Origin: Coccinella septempunctata
Taxonomy: Eukaryota > Arthropoda > Insecta > Coleoptera > Coccinellidae
Direction: 5' to 3'
Length of the DNA: 64,000 nucleotides
Assembly (NCBI RefSeq): GCF_907165205.1
Contig: NC_058196.1
Location: 9,404,501 to 9,468,500, forward strand
Shown here one piece after another: positions 42,641 through 52,099 of the stretch. The notes beneath the pieces were generated by a model. The model searched no databases and was not told the origin of the DNA. It saw only the letters and a list, made by a program, of their open reading frames with translations. How positions within the stretch are numbered: the first letter of the stretch is position 1; each line of letters opens with the position of its first letter. The translations under genes and the position numbers were made by a program.

Positions 42641-43160
42641 ATCTCGCAATTTCATCGACCTAGATGTTCGGTCTTGACGAATTATTAACTGACTCCAACT
42701 TTTTGGGAATTTTTCGAAGGTCAGCTTTCGAGATGCTTAACTCCCATAAAAATCATCGTAGATCAACAAGTAATACATACTTCAAAAAAGCAGCTCTCAT
42801 AGTTATAAATCTCGAAATTTCATCGACATAGGTGCAACCGTTTGGTCTTGACGAATTTTTAAGTGATCCCATCTTTTTTGGAAATTTTCGAAATCAACTT
42901 TTGACACGCTTATCTCCTAGAAAAATCGCAGATCCGAATATTATACATATTCTAAAAAAGCAACTCTTCTAGTGACAAATCTCGAAATTTCATCGACGTA
43001 GATGCAACCGTTTGGTCTTGACGAATTTTTAAGTGACCCCATCTTTTTGGGAATTTTTCTAAGGTCAGCTTTCGAGATGCTTAACTCCCAGAAAAATCAT
43101 CGCAGAGTTGAAAGTGGTACATATTCTAAAAGAGCAACTCCTTTAGAACAACCTTTGAAA
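42641..43160 (+). repeat. 172-bp tandem repeat, three units, alternating two subtypes
   Basis: The phrase GGTCTTGACGAATT recurs near 42670, 42844 and 43014 (spacing 170-174 bp). The first and third units carry AGGTCAGCTTTCGAGATGC, while the middle one carries AATCAACTTTTGACACGC. The true period is therefore a dimer of about 343 bp. The same repeat in reverse orientation lies at 60190-60784. Non-coding. Confidence 0.85.
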
Positions 43161-43594
43161 CAATCGCGGTTTATTTGTTTGTTCAGACCACCCTGTATCC
43201 AAAAACACGCACCAAATACTCCACCAGAAAAAACTCAGTCGATTCGTATAATTCGCCAATCGAATTGCAACCTAACAATCTTTTTCCATACAGATCTATC
43301 AATCTATCGAACGTTCACCAGAACGCATTGGTAGAATTGGTGATAAAAATCGGTAGTCGTTAGGAAATTCATGCGTAGAATGTATTCGTATGTGTGTGAT
43401 CGAATCAGGGCACGTCTTTTGACCTTAAGAACCTACTGTTAAAACATTTGCATGAGTCAAAGACTCACCCTGTATATTGGTAACACTCGCAAAAACTGTA
43501 ATTAACGCAAGGGGTGGAAATACCAAGTATTAAATCTCTCATCAGCATTTCAGTATTTTGAAAATTGTTCATTTCTCTTCTTTCACATAAGATT
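43161..43594 (-). other. Distal 3' flank of ankyrin copy 1, bounded by short repeat-end motifs
   Basis: CACCCTGTAT occurs at 43189-43198 and again at 43466-43475 in the same orientation. The segment next to the second (TGACCTTAAGAA, TGTTAAAACATTTG, GAGTCAAAGACTC) resembles the termini of the element in the ankyrin gene intron. This suggests remnants of short non-autonomous elements. The whole segment is present in reverse complement at about 59737-60190 beside copy 4 but absent beside copies 2 and 3. No gene seen. Confidence 0.6.
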
Positions 43595-43766
43595 CGGTGA
43601 AATCCTGAATTTTTCTTCCATTTAATGTGTCTTGTTTCGTTCAAAACCTTCCCGAGAGAACTTAAAAAATAAGTTATAAATAAAGTCAATGTACAGTTAA
43701 CTTTCATTAGAATTGGGATTTTCAGGATGTGCATTAATTTTTTACGCAGTGTATTTTAACGATGAA

Positions 43767-43772
43767 TTTATT
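43767..43772 (-). promoter_or_regulatory. Poly(A) signal, ankyrin copy 1
   Basis: AATAAA on the minus strand about 60 nt past the stop codon of ankyrin copy 1. The same signal lies at the same distance in every copy. Confidence 0.6.
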
Positions 43773-43830
43773 AACAGGAAAAAAGCATTCTTTAAATCGA
43801 TATATACATTAATATAAACACAATTATTAT

Positions 43831-45628
43831 TTACAATCCTCTCATATGGGACTTTGGTCGAATAATTGGTAAACCGATTGTGGTGAAATCCTTCCTTTCT
43901 GAATATATATCTTTAATTCTCCTGACTGTAAGCTCCCAGGTTTCCAAAACCTCGTCGAAAAAGGCTGATCGTGGTTTGCCAACCATCGCTGTAGAAGGAT
44001 CAAGAGACGAGATAAGCGTCGGATACATATAAACTCGGCCACTCAGTATTTGGAAAGGTGTAAATGGGAATCTCCCATCAAATCTGACGGAGTTCTCGAA
44101 ATGAATTAAATCCTTATCGAGACGATGCCACAGACATCTCAGCTCATCGTCAGAGTAGATATCCTGATGGATCTTCTCAGGAATAGGAATTCCATTCAGT
44201 GTATGGATGAAGGCGTATTTCATGATCAATAATTTCATTTTCGAATTTCCTCTCTTGATGGCCAGCTCGAACGGATTCAAATTCTGCTTGTTCAGCATGT
44301 CCAATCTTGCCCCGTGTCGCAGAAGACAAGCTGCCATTGGCAGGTTCCCATAGGAGACTGCTTTGTGCAAAGGCGTCTCGCTGGCCATGTTTATCGCGTT
44401 TACGTCTATGCCACGTTCTGTGAGGATATATGTTGCTTCTTTGTAAATCTCCGGTTTCACATTCGTCAGCATCGCTAGGCAATGCAGACAATTGTTCAGT
44501 TTGAAATCGGTGTTGCTGGCATCGCTGGTGTTATCTAGAAGTAGCCTGATCAATTCAGGACTAGGCCATTTTTTAGCCATCAGCAGCAGCAGGGTGTTCC
44601 CCCTTATATCAATGGCATCTAAGTCGACGTTATATTTGAGAAGTTCTTCAATGCATTCTTTTCTCTTTTCACTGCTATCATTCACCATGTGGATAGGCTT
44701 GGAACCGTCGCATGTTTCTGCTTCAACATTGGCACCATTAGTCACCAGGGTTTCAACCAGATGGAGATGCCTAAATTGTATAGCCAGGTGGAGGGGGGTA
44801 ACCTTTTTCGAGTCAGTGGCATTGACATTAGCTCCTTTTCGTAATAAAAACAGGACTTTCTCCAAATTTCCCCTTTCGACAGCCACATGAAGATCGGTTT
44901 TCTGAGGATCCTCAATATTTTCTTTTGGAATATTGATGGTCTGTAAAGAATTTAAGAGAAATTAGGCGATTGTTATGAAGTTAATACTTATATATCAGGT
45001 TTTGTGAACAACAAAAATTCAGTCGGTCTATACAGGATGAATCTGTGACTCTTACAAATATTTAAACAATATATTATCGAGGTGAAAAGAAACATTTTTT
45101 TATACCATTTTTTTCGATTCAGCCCTGATTAAAAGATATAGCCATTTTAAGTTTTCATAATGAGCCATAGAGAAACAAGATTCCCTTCAGAATAAAAGCA
45201 GAATCTTTGACACTACACATATATGGTTCTTTCAAACAGAATTGCAATCAGTCAAATCAGTTCATGGTACGTAATGGTCATAATGGAAAAACTGGAGATG
45301 TAGGTGATATTTTGTGTTTAAAAAAGATTCATCAAATAAATGATAAACTATATTGCGAAATTCATTTCATTCGATAAAACCTTTAGTGAGAGAAAATTTT
45401 TTTCATCAGCCTGTATCTTTTGAACCGAGCTGATTCGGAAAAAATGGTTCAGGAAAAAAATGTTTTTTTTGACCTCAAGAATATACTGTTAAAATGTTTG
45501 TACGAATCAAAGATTCCGCGTATACAAGAATTTTCAAGAATCATTGCAAATCTCTTTACAGAAAACTTTTATGCACTTACCATTTTGCGAGAATTGTGGT
45601 GTCTTGTTTTATTCTCTCTTCGCGACAT
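43831..45628 (-). CDS. Ankyrin-repeat protein, copy 1 (two exons, intact)
   Basis: Spliced gene: exon 1 45581-45628, intron 44941-45580, exon 2 43831-44940, giving 385 residues. The start ATG has A at -3 and an in-frame TGA two codons upstream. The donor is ATG|GTAAGT and the acceptor TTCTTTACAG; both exons are in phase 0. Exon 1 encodes a short basic leader (MSRRENKTRHHNSRKM). Ankyrin repeats begin near residues 31 (TDLHVAV), 64 (TPLHLAI), 97 (KPIHMVN), 131, 166 (NCLHCLA), 205 (TPLHKAV) and 238 (NPFELAI). The outer repeats are closest to consensus and repeats 3-5 are degenerate. Residues about 264-385 form a C-terminal region I do not recognise. No signal peptide or membrane segment is seen, so a soluble protein-binding role is inferred, partner unknown. 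This copy has Lys in VGKPRS where the others have Glu. Confidence 0.87.
44941..45580 (-). mobile_element. Intron of ankyrin copy 1 holding a short inverted-repeat element
   Basis: Within the intron, about 45032-45140 and about 45408-45514 are diverged inverted repeats of about 110 bp. Shared blocks include AAACATTTTTTT, the sequence before GATTC, and a GAGGT(C/G)AAAA core. They enclose about 270 bp of AT-rich sequence. This looks like a small non-autonomous element fixed in the intron before the gene was amplified, because all four complete copies have it (copy 2 intron 49233-49873, copy 3 intron 53210-53849, copy 4 below). Confidence 0.6.
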
Positions 45629-45725
45629 ATTTCAGGTTTTAAACACACTGTAGATTAAAAATTTTAACTGTACTGACACGATTGAAAAACGAAGCACAAC
45701 TGTACCAAGACACCCATTTACGTTC

Positions 45726-45734
45726 ATTTATATA
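45726..45734 (-). promoter_or_regulatory. TATA-like box, ankyrin copy 1
   Basis: TATATAAAT on the minus strand, 98 bp upstream of the start codon at exactly the same distance in all four complete copies. A TACAGTTGTG initiator-like sequence lies about 30 bp downstream. Inference from spacing only. Confidence 0.5.
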
Positions 45735-45860
45735 CTCGTAGGAATGGCTAGGTACGTAATTTTTTTCTGAGAACCGTAAGATGACCACCGAAATTTCTGC
45801 CCCCTTTCAAAATCTCAAACTACCTGACAAATGACAGTTAATGTTTATTTGCCAATTGGG

Positions 45861-46805
45861 GATAACGACCCTTTAATAATTTTGGGATGGGACTTAACTT
45901 TTCGGTTAATTTGAATTGAGATTAGGAAGGGGGCATTAAGGAATGTTTTTCTTGAATTGAAATTATTCCGAGAATTTTTATCACAAATATATTTATGGAA
46001 CTGTTGTGCGAAACTGGGTATAACGGCCCTGTAATAATTTCGGGATGGGACTTAACTTTTCGGTTAATTTGAATTGAGATTAGGAAGGGGGCATTAAGGA
46101 ATGTTTTTCTTGAATTGAAATTATTCCGAGAATTTTTATCAGGAATATATTTATGGAACTGTTGTGCGAAACTGGGTATAACGGCCCTGTAATAATTTTG
46201 GGATGGGACTTAACTTTTCGGTTAATTTGAATTGAGATTAGGAAGGGGGCAATAAGGAATGTTTTTCTTAAATTGAAATTATTCCGAGAATTTTTATCAG
46301 AAATATATTTATGGAACTGTTGTGCGAAACTGGGTATAACGGCCCTGTAATAATTTTGGGATGGGACTCAACTTTTCGGTTAATTTGAATTGAGATTAGG
46401 AAGGGGGCATTAAGGAATGTTTTTCTTGAATTGAAATTATTCCGAGAATTTTTATCAGGAATATATTTATGGAACTGTTGTGCGAAACTGGGTATAACGG
46501 CCCTGTAATAATTTTGGGATGGGACTTAACTTTTCGGTTAATTTGAATTGAGATTAGGAAGGGGGCAATAAGGAATGTTTTTCTTAAATTGAAATTATTC
46601 CGAGAATTTTTATCAGAAATATATTTATGGAACTGTTGTGCGAAACTGGGTATAACGGCCCTGTAATAATTTTGGGATGGGACTTAACTTTTCGGTTAAT
46701 TTGAATTGAGATTAGGAAGGGGGCAATAAGGAATGTTAATCTTAAATTGAAATTATTCCGAGAATTTTTATCAGAAATATATTTATGGAACTGTTGTGCG
46801 AAACT
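45861..46805. repeat. 158-bp minisatellite, 6 units, upstream of ankyrin copy 1
   Basis: GGGATGGGAC recurs at 45884, 46042, 46200, 46358, 46516 and 46674, exactly 158 bp apart. Units are almost identical. Two alternating variants (GGGGGCATTAAGG with CTTGAATTG, and GGGGGCAATAAGG with CTTAAATTG) make a partial dimer pattern. The array starts about 130 bp beyond the TATA-like box, so it sits in the upstream regulatory position of the gene. Confidence 0.95.
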
Positions 46806-47084
46806 TTCTAAATGCACAGTGACATGCAAGGAGAGGGCATTTGTAATTAGGTATCCTGTATTTTTAACTTGATTGGATCCGTAATTTTATAAATATTGGG
46901 ATTTTTGAAGGGATCAAACAGCGCAGTATCTGGATGGGGTTTTGACTTTGAACAAGCAAAAAACCCTGACTTTGCTCCTAACATTTTTACCCTGAAACGT
47001 TCTAACACACTTTGAAAAATATGAACCCTTAATTCTTATCGAAATGTTTCAATCCTTTTTTCCTTATTGTTATTCTTCCTTCAG

Positions 47085-47727
47085 GTCATCCTAAGTTGGT
47101 CGTATGAAATAATAATGAATATAAACACATTTTCGATAAGCTGCACTCGTGATAACCTACAAGGTATAACATTTTCCTCCGGTTAAAAATAGACGTCAAG
47201 GTAGCTTCCATCGAAAAGGAAACTCAAAGGCAGTATCGGCAGGCGAACAAGCTGATAAAAGCCACAAATCTTCGGATATCCTCACAGAATTCAATCTCTC
47301 ATCCGTTCCTTCCACTCCACCTTTCACTGTCTTGCTTCAAGACATCGTCAAAAACGGACGGACTCTACTTACCTTCACAAGGCCGGGCGATGTACGTTTC
47401 CACGAGATACATCTATTTGTTTGTCAGCAGCTAATTGTCGTATCCTCATATTGTGTGCGTTTACCTCTAAAACTCATATGACCCGTCGTGCCCGTTCGGA
47501 GTTATGGTCTTCGAGAAAGCTTTCTCGGATTTTCAGCCTGCCGGTGGTATATGGCCATGTATGTAGTTAATGTGGTCGATTGGCACACGTTCGAAATTGG
47601 CGAAATGCCTTCCGACACCCTCGGTTTGACTGTCGGTACCGGTTTAGGGGTGAGTGTCCTCGCTGGTATCTTGTCCGGGGTCTGTTTCATCATCGGATAC
47701 AGGAGCAGGATTGGCAGAAAAAGGTAA
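47085..47727 (+). CDS. Candidate two-exon membrane-protein fragment, unit 1
   Basis: Candidate exon A is 47085-47163, preceded by a long pyrimidine tract and CTTCCTTCAG, ending CAAG|GTATAA. Candidate exon B starts at 47537 after GGATTTTCAG. Exon A is open in one frame and ends in phase 1; exon B is open in the matching frame, so they join as ...RDNLQ-A-CRWY. Exon B encodes an extracellular-looking stretch, then a hydrophobic segment (about LGLTVGTGLGVSVLAGILSG and following residues) and a basic GYRSRIGRKR tail before TAA at 47725-47727. An alternative donor AAAAAG|GTAAAT at 47724 overlaps that stop, so the natural gene may have continued. An in-frame ATG in exon A would give a 79-residue product. 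Family not recognised. It runs opposite to the ankyrin gene. Confidence 0.35.
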
Positions 47728-47885
47728 ATAAAATTGTATAGAATACGGAATCTTTAACTTGAACGGGAGTGGCAGTCGGCCGATTATTGTCACGTATACA
47801 ATTTTATTTACCTTTTTTTGCCAATCCTGCTCCTGTATCCGATGATGAAACAGACCCCGGACAAGATACCAGCGAGGACACTCAC
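47650..47885. repeat. Short inverted repeat at tandem junction 1/2
   Basis: The last part of exon B (to 47740) is followed by a 54-bp spacer (47741-47794). A 91-bp inverted copy of the exon end then runs from 47795 to 47885 and is abruptly joined to the 3' flank of ankyrin copy 2 at 47886. One mismatch changes RKR to KKR on the inverted side. Confidence 0.9.
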
Positions 47886-48026
47886 TCGGTGAAATCCTGA
47901 ATTTTTCTTCCATTTAATGTGTCTTGTTTCGTTCAAAACCTTCCCGAGAGAACTTAAAAAATAAGTTATAAATAAAGTCAATGTACAGTTAACTTTCATT
48001 AGAATTGGGATTTTCAGGATGTGCAT
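47808..48026 (-). other. Chimeric 72-codon reading frame across junction 1/2
   Basis: From an ATG at 48026 the frame reads through 3' flank sequence (MHILKIPILMKVNC..., hydrophobic). It then crosses the 47885/47886 rearrangement joint in frame into the inverted exon B end (VSVLAGILSGVCFIIGYRSR), ending KKR-stop. No sign that it is expressed. It is a product of the rearrangement. Confidence 0.3.
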
Positions 48027-48058
48027 TAATTTTTTACGCAGTGTATTTTAACGATGAA

Positions 48059-48064
48059 TTTATT
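48059..48064 (-). promoter_or_regulatory. Poly(A) signal, ankyrin copy 2
   Basis: AATAAA on the minus strand about 60 nt past the stop of ankyrin copy 2. Confidence 0.6.
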
Positions 48065-48122
48065 AACAGAAAAAAAGCATTCTTTAAATCGATATATACA
48101 TTAATATAAACACAATTATTAT

Positions 48123-49921
48123 TTACAATCCTCTCATATGGGACTTTGGTCGAATAATTGGTAAACCGATTGTGGTGAAATCCTTCCTTTCTGAATATAT
48201 ATCTTTAATTCTCCTGACTGTAAGCTCCCAGGTTTCCAAAACCTCGTCGAAGAAGGCTGATCGTGGTTCGCCAACCATCGCTGTAGAAGGATCAAGAGAC
48301 GAGATAAGCGTCGGATACATATAAACTCGGCCACTCAGTATTTGGAAAGGTGTAAATGGGAATCTCCCATCAAATCTGACGGAGTTCTCGAAATGAATTA
48401 AATCCTTATCGAGACGATGCCAGAGACATCTCAGCTCATCGTCAGAGTAGATATCCTGATGGATCTTCTCAGGAATAGGAATTCCATTCAGTGTATGGAT
48501 GAAGGCGTATTTCATGATCAATAATTTCATTTTCGAATTTCCTCTCTTGATGGCCAGCTCGAACGGATTCAAATTCTGCTTGTTCAGCATGTCCAATCTT
48601 GCCCCATGTCGCAGAAGACAAGCTGCCATTGGCAGGTTCCCATAGGAGACTGCTTTGTGCAAAGGCGTCTCGCTGGCCATGTTTATCGCGTTTACGTCTA
48701 TGCCACGTTCTGTGAGGATATATGTTGCTTCTTTGTAAATCTCCGGTTTCACATTCGTCAGCATCGCTAGGCAATGCAGACAATTGTTCAGTTTGAAATC
48801 GGTGTTGCTGGCATCGCTGGTGTTATCTAGAAGTAGCCTGATCAATTCAGGACTAGGCCATTTTTTAGCCATCAGCAGCAGCAGGGTGTTCCCCCTTATA
48901 TCAATGGCATCTAAGTCGACGTTATATTTGAGAAGTTCTTCAATGCATTCTTTTCTCTTTTCACTGCTATCATTCACCATGTGGATAGGCTTGGAACCGT
49001 CGCATGTTTCTGCTTCAACATTGGCACCATTAGTCACCAGGGTTTCAACCAGATGGAGATGCCTAAATTGTATAGCCAGGTGGAGGGGGGTAACCTTTTT
49101 CGAGTCAGTGGCATTGACATTAGCTCCTTTTCGTAATAAAAACAGGACTTTCTCCAAATTTCCCGTTTCGACAGCCACATGAAGATCAGTTTTCTGAGGA
49201 TCCTTAATATTTTCTTTTGGAATATTGATGGTCTGTAAAGAATTTAAGAGAAATTAGGCGATTGTTATGAAGTTAATACTTATATATCAGGTTTTGTGAA
49301 CAACAAAAATTCAGTCGGTCTATACAGGATGAATCTGTGACTCTTACAAATATTTAAACAATATATTATCGAGGTGAAAAGAAACATTTTTTTATACCAT
49401 TTTTTTCGATTCAGCCCTGATAAAAAGATATAGCCATTTTAAGTTTTCATAATGAGCCATTGAGAAACAAGATTCCCTTCAGAATAAAAGCAGAATCTTT
49501 GACACTACACATATATGGTTCTTTCAAACAGAATTGCAATCAGTCAAATCAGTTCATGGTACGTAATGGTCATAATGGAAAAACTGGAGATGTAGGTGAT
49601 ATTTTGTGTTTAAAAAAGATTCATCAAATAAATGATAAACTATATTGCGAAATTCATTTCATTCGATAAAACCTTTAGTGAGAGAAAATTTTTTTCATCA
49701 GCCTGTATCTTTTAAACCGAGCCGATTCGGAAAAAATGGTTCAGGAAAAAAATGTTTTTTTTTGACCTCAAGAATATACTGTTAAAATGTTTGTACGAAT
49801 CAAAGATTCCGCGTATACAAGAATTTTCAAGAATCATTGCAAATCTCTTTACAGAAAACTTTTATGCACTTACCATTTTGCGAGAATTGTGGTGTCTTGT
49901 TTTATTCTCTCTTCGCGACAT
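48123..49921 (-). CDS. Ankyrin-repeat protein, copy 2 (two exons, intact)
   Basis: Exon 1 49874-49921, intron 49233-49873, exon 2 48123-49232; 385 residues, same start, splice sites and repeat architecture as copy 1. Differences from copy 1 include Lys for Glu at residue 26 (NIKDPQ), Thr for Arg at 39 (AVETGN) and Glu for Lys in VGEPRS. The stop and downstream poly(A) signal are conserved, but the 3' flank is cut about 240 bp past the stop by the tandem junction at 47886, unlike copies 1 and 4. With no frameshift or stop, the protein should be functional if the gene is expressed. Confidence 0.85.
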
Positions 49922-50018
49922 ATTTCAGGTTTTAAACACACTGTAGATTAAAAATTTTAACTGTAATGACACGATTGAAAAACGAAGCACAACTGTACAA
50001 AGACACCCATTTACGTTC

Positions 50019-50027
50019 ATTTATATA
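50019..50027 (-). promoter_or_regulatory. TATA-like box, ankyrin copy 2
   Basis: TATATAAAT on the minus strand, 98 bp upstream of the ATG as in the other copies. Confidence 0.5.
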
Positions 50028-50153
50028 CTCGTAGGAATGGCTAGGTACGTAATTTTTTTCTGAGAACCGTAAGATGACCACCGAAATTTCTGCCCCCTTT
50101 CAAAATCTCAAACTACCTGACAAATGACAGTTAATGTTTATTTGCCAATTGGG

Positions 50154-50782
50154 GATAACGACCCTGTAATAATTTTTGGATGGGACTTAACTTTTCGGTT
50201 AATTTGAATTGAGATTAGGAAGGGGGCAATAAGGAATGTTTTTCTTAAATTGAAATTATTCCGAGAATTTTTATCAGAAATATATTTATGGAACTGTTGT
50301 GCGAAACTGGGTATAACGGCCCTGTAATAATTTTGGGATGGGACTTAACTTTTCGGTTAATTTGAATTGAGATTAGGAAGGGGGCATTAAGGAATGTTTT
50401 TCTTGAATTGAAATTATTCCGAGAATTTTTATCAGGAATATATTTATGGAACTGTTGTGCGAAACTGGGTATAACGGCCCTGTAATAATTTTGGGATGGG
50501 ACTTAACTTTTCGGTTAATTTGAATTGAGATTAGGAAGGGGGCAATAAGGAATGTTTTTCTTAAATTGAAATTATTCCGAGAATTTTTATCAGAAATATA
50601 TTTATGGAACTGTTGTGCGAAACTGGGTATAACAGCCCTGTAATAATTTTGGGATGGGACTTAACTTTTCGGTTAATTTGAATTGAGATTAGGAAGGGGG
50701 CAATAAGGAATGTTTTTCTTAAATTGAAATTATTCCGAGAATTTTTATCAGAAATATATTTATGGAACTGTTGTGCGAAACT
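50154..50782. repeat. 158-bp minisatellite, 4 units, upstream of ankyrin copy 2
   Basis: Same unit as beside copy 1, but only four repeats (anchor GGGATGGGAC near 50177, 50335, 50493 and 50651). The loss or gain of two units accounts for the difference between the two tandem periods (about 4.29 and 3.98 kb). Confidence 0.95.
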
Positions 50783-51061
50783 TTCTAAATGCACAGTTAC
50801 ATGCAAGGAGAGGGCATTTGTAATTAGGTATCCTGTATTTTTAACTTGATTGGATCCGTAATTTTATAAATATTGGGATTTTTGAAGGGATCAAACAGCG
50901 CAGTATCTGGATGGGGTTTTGACTTCGAACAAGCAAAAAACCCTGACTTTGCTCCTAACATTTTTACCCTGAAACGTTCTAACACACTTTGAAAAATATG
51001 AACCCTTAATTCTTATCGAAATGTTTCAATCCTTTTTTCCTTATTGTTATTCTTCCTTCAG

Positions 51062-51704
51062 GTCATCCTAAGTTGGTCGTATGAAATAATAATGAATATA
51101 AACACATTTTCGATAAGCTGCACTCGTGATAACCTACAAGGTATAACATTTTCCTCCGGTTAAAAATAGACGTCAAGGTAGCTTCCATCGAAAAGGAAAC
51201 TCAAAGGCAGTATCGGCAGGCGACCAAGCTGATAACAGCCACAAATCTTCGGATATCCTCACAGAATTCAATCTCTCATCCGTTCCTTCCACTCCACCTT
51301 TCACTGTCTTGCTTCAAGACATCGTCAAAAACGGACGGACTCTACTTACCTTCACAAGGCCGGGCGATGTACGTTTCCACGAGATACATCTATTTGTTTG
51401 TCAGCAGCTAATTGTCGTATCCTCATATTGTGTGCGTTTACCTCTAAAACTCATATGACCCGTCGTGCCCGTTCGGAGTTATGGTCTTCGAGAAAGCTTT
51501 CTCGGATTTTCAGCCTGCCGGTGGTATGTGGCCATGTATGTAGTTAATGTGGTCGATTGGCACACGTTCGAAATTGGCGAAATGCCTTCCGACACCCTCG
51601 GTTTGACTGTCGGTACCGGTTTAGGGGTGAGTGTCCTCGCTGGTATCTTGTCCGGGGTCTGTTTCATCATCGGATACAGGAGCAGGATTAGCAGAAAAAG
51701 GTAA
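51062..51704 (+). CDS. Candidate two-exon membrane-protein fragment, unit 2
   Basis: Exon A 51062-51140 and exon B from 51514, same splice signals and phase match as unit 1. Reads CRWYVAMY where unit 1 has CRWYMAMY, and SRISRKR at the C-terminus where unit 1 has SRIGRKR. Stop TAA at 51702-51704. Confidence 0.35.
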
Positions 51705-51862
51705 ATAAAATTGTATAGAATACGGAATCTTTAACTTGAACGGGAGTGGCAGTCGGCCGATTATTGTCACGTATACAATTTTATTTACCTTTTTTTGCCA
51801 ATCCTGCTCCTGTATCCGATGATGAAACAGACCTCGGACAAGATACCAGCGAGGACACTCAC
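51627..51862. repeat. Short inverted repeat at tandem junction 2/3
   Basis: Same structure as at junction 1/2: exon B end to 51717, spacer 51718-51771 in the same orientation as at 47741, inverted exon end 51772-51862, then the 3' flank of copy 3 at the identical breakpoint. Confidence 0.9.
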
Positions 51863-52003
51863 TCGGTGAAATCCTGAATTTTCCTTCCATTTAATGTGTC
51901 TTGTTTCGTTCAAAACCTTCCCGAGAGAACTTAAAAAATAAGTTATAAATAAAGTCAATGTACAGTTAACTTTCATTAGAATTAGGATTTTCAGGATGTG
52001 CAT
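51785..52003 (-). other. Chimeric 72-codon reading frame across junction 2/3
   Basis: Copy of the frame at 47808-48026 with a few substitutions (ILILM for IPILM, SEVCF for SGVCF). The frame stays open. Confidence 0.3.
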
Positions 52004-52035
52004 TAATTTTTTACGCAGTGTATTTTAACGATGAA

Positions 52036-52041
52036 TTTATT
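52036..52041 (-). promoter_or_regulatory. Poly(A) signal, ankyrin copy 3
   Basis: AATAAA on the minus strand about 60 nt past the stop of ankyrin copy 3. Confidence 0.6.
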
Positions 52042-52099
52042 AACAGAAAAAAAGCATTCTTTAAATCGATATATACATTAATATAAACACAATTATTAT

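Noticed and set aside
43465..43734. 89-codon ATG frame in the ankyrin 3' flank (also 59597-59866)
   Set aside because: It overlaps the poly(A) region and includes repeat-end motifs. Conservation between two recent copies is not evidence of coding. The same start feeds the chimeric frames reported as findings.
43831..44190. PRANC or F-box-like domain at the ankyrin protein C-terminus
   Set aside because: Considered because such domains follow ankyrin repeats in some insect and viral proteins, but I could not see a convincing motif.
43831..44886. Ankyrin protein beginning at the internal GTG (351 residues)
   Set aside because: GTG is not a normal nuclear start. The frame continues upstream to a good splice acceptor and joins in phase to an ATG-bearing exon with a consensus donor, giving 385 residues.
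44177..44890. 104-codon minus-strand and 132-codon plus-strand frames over the ankyrin exon (and their counterparts in copies 2-4)
   Set aside because: Shadows of the ankyrin coding sequence in other frames; no independent features.
47537..47727. Assigning the transmembrane exon to a named receptor family such as semaphorins
   Set aside because: The juxtamembrane layout gives only a vague resemblance; no diagnostic residues are visible, so no name is given.
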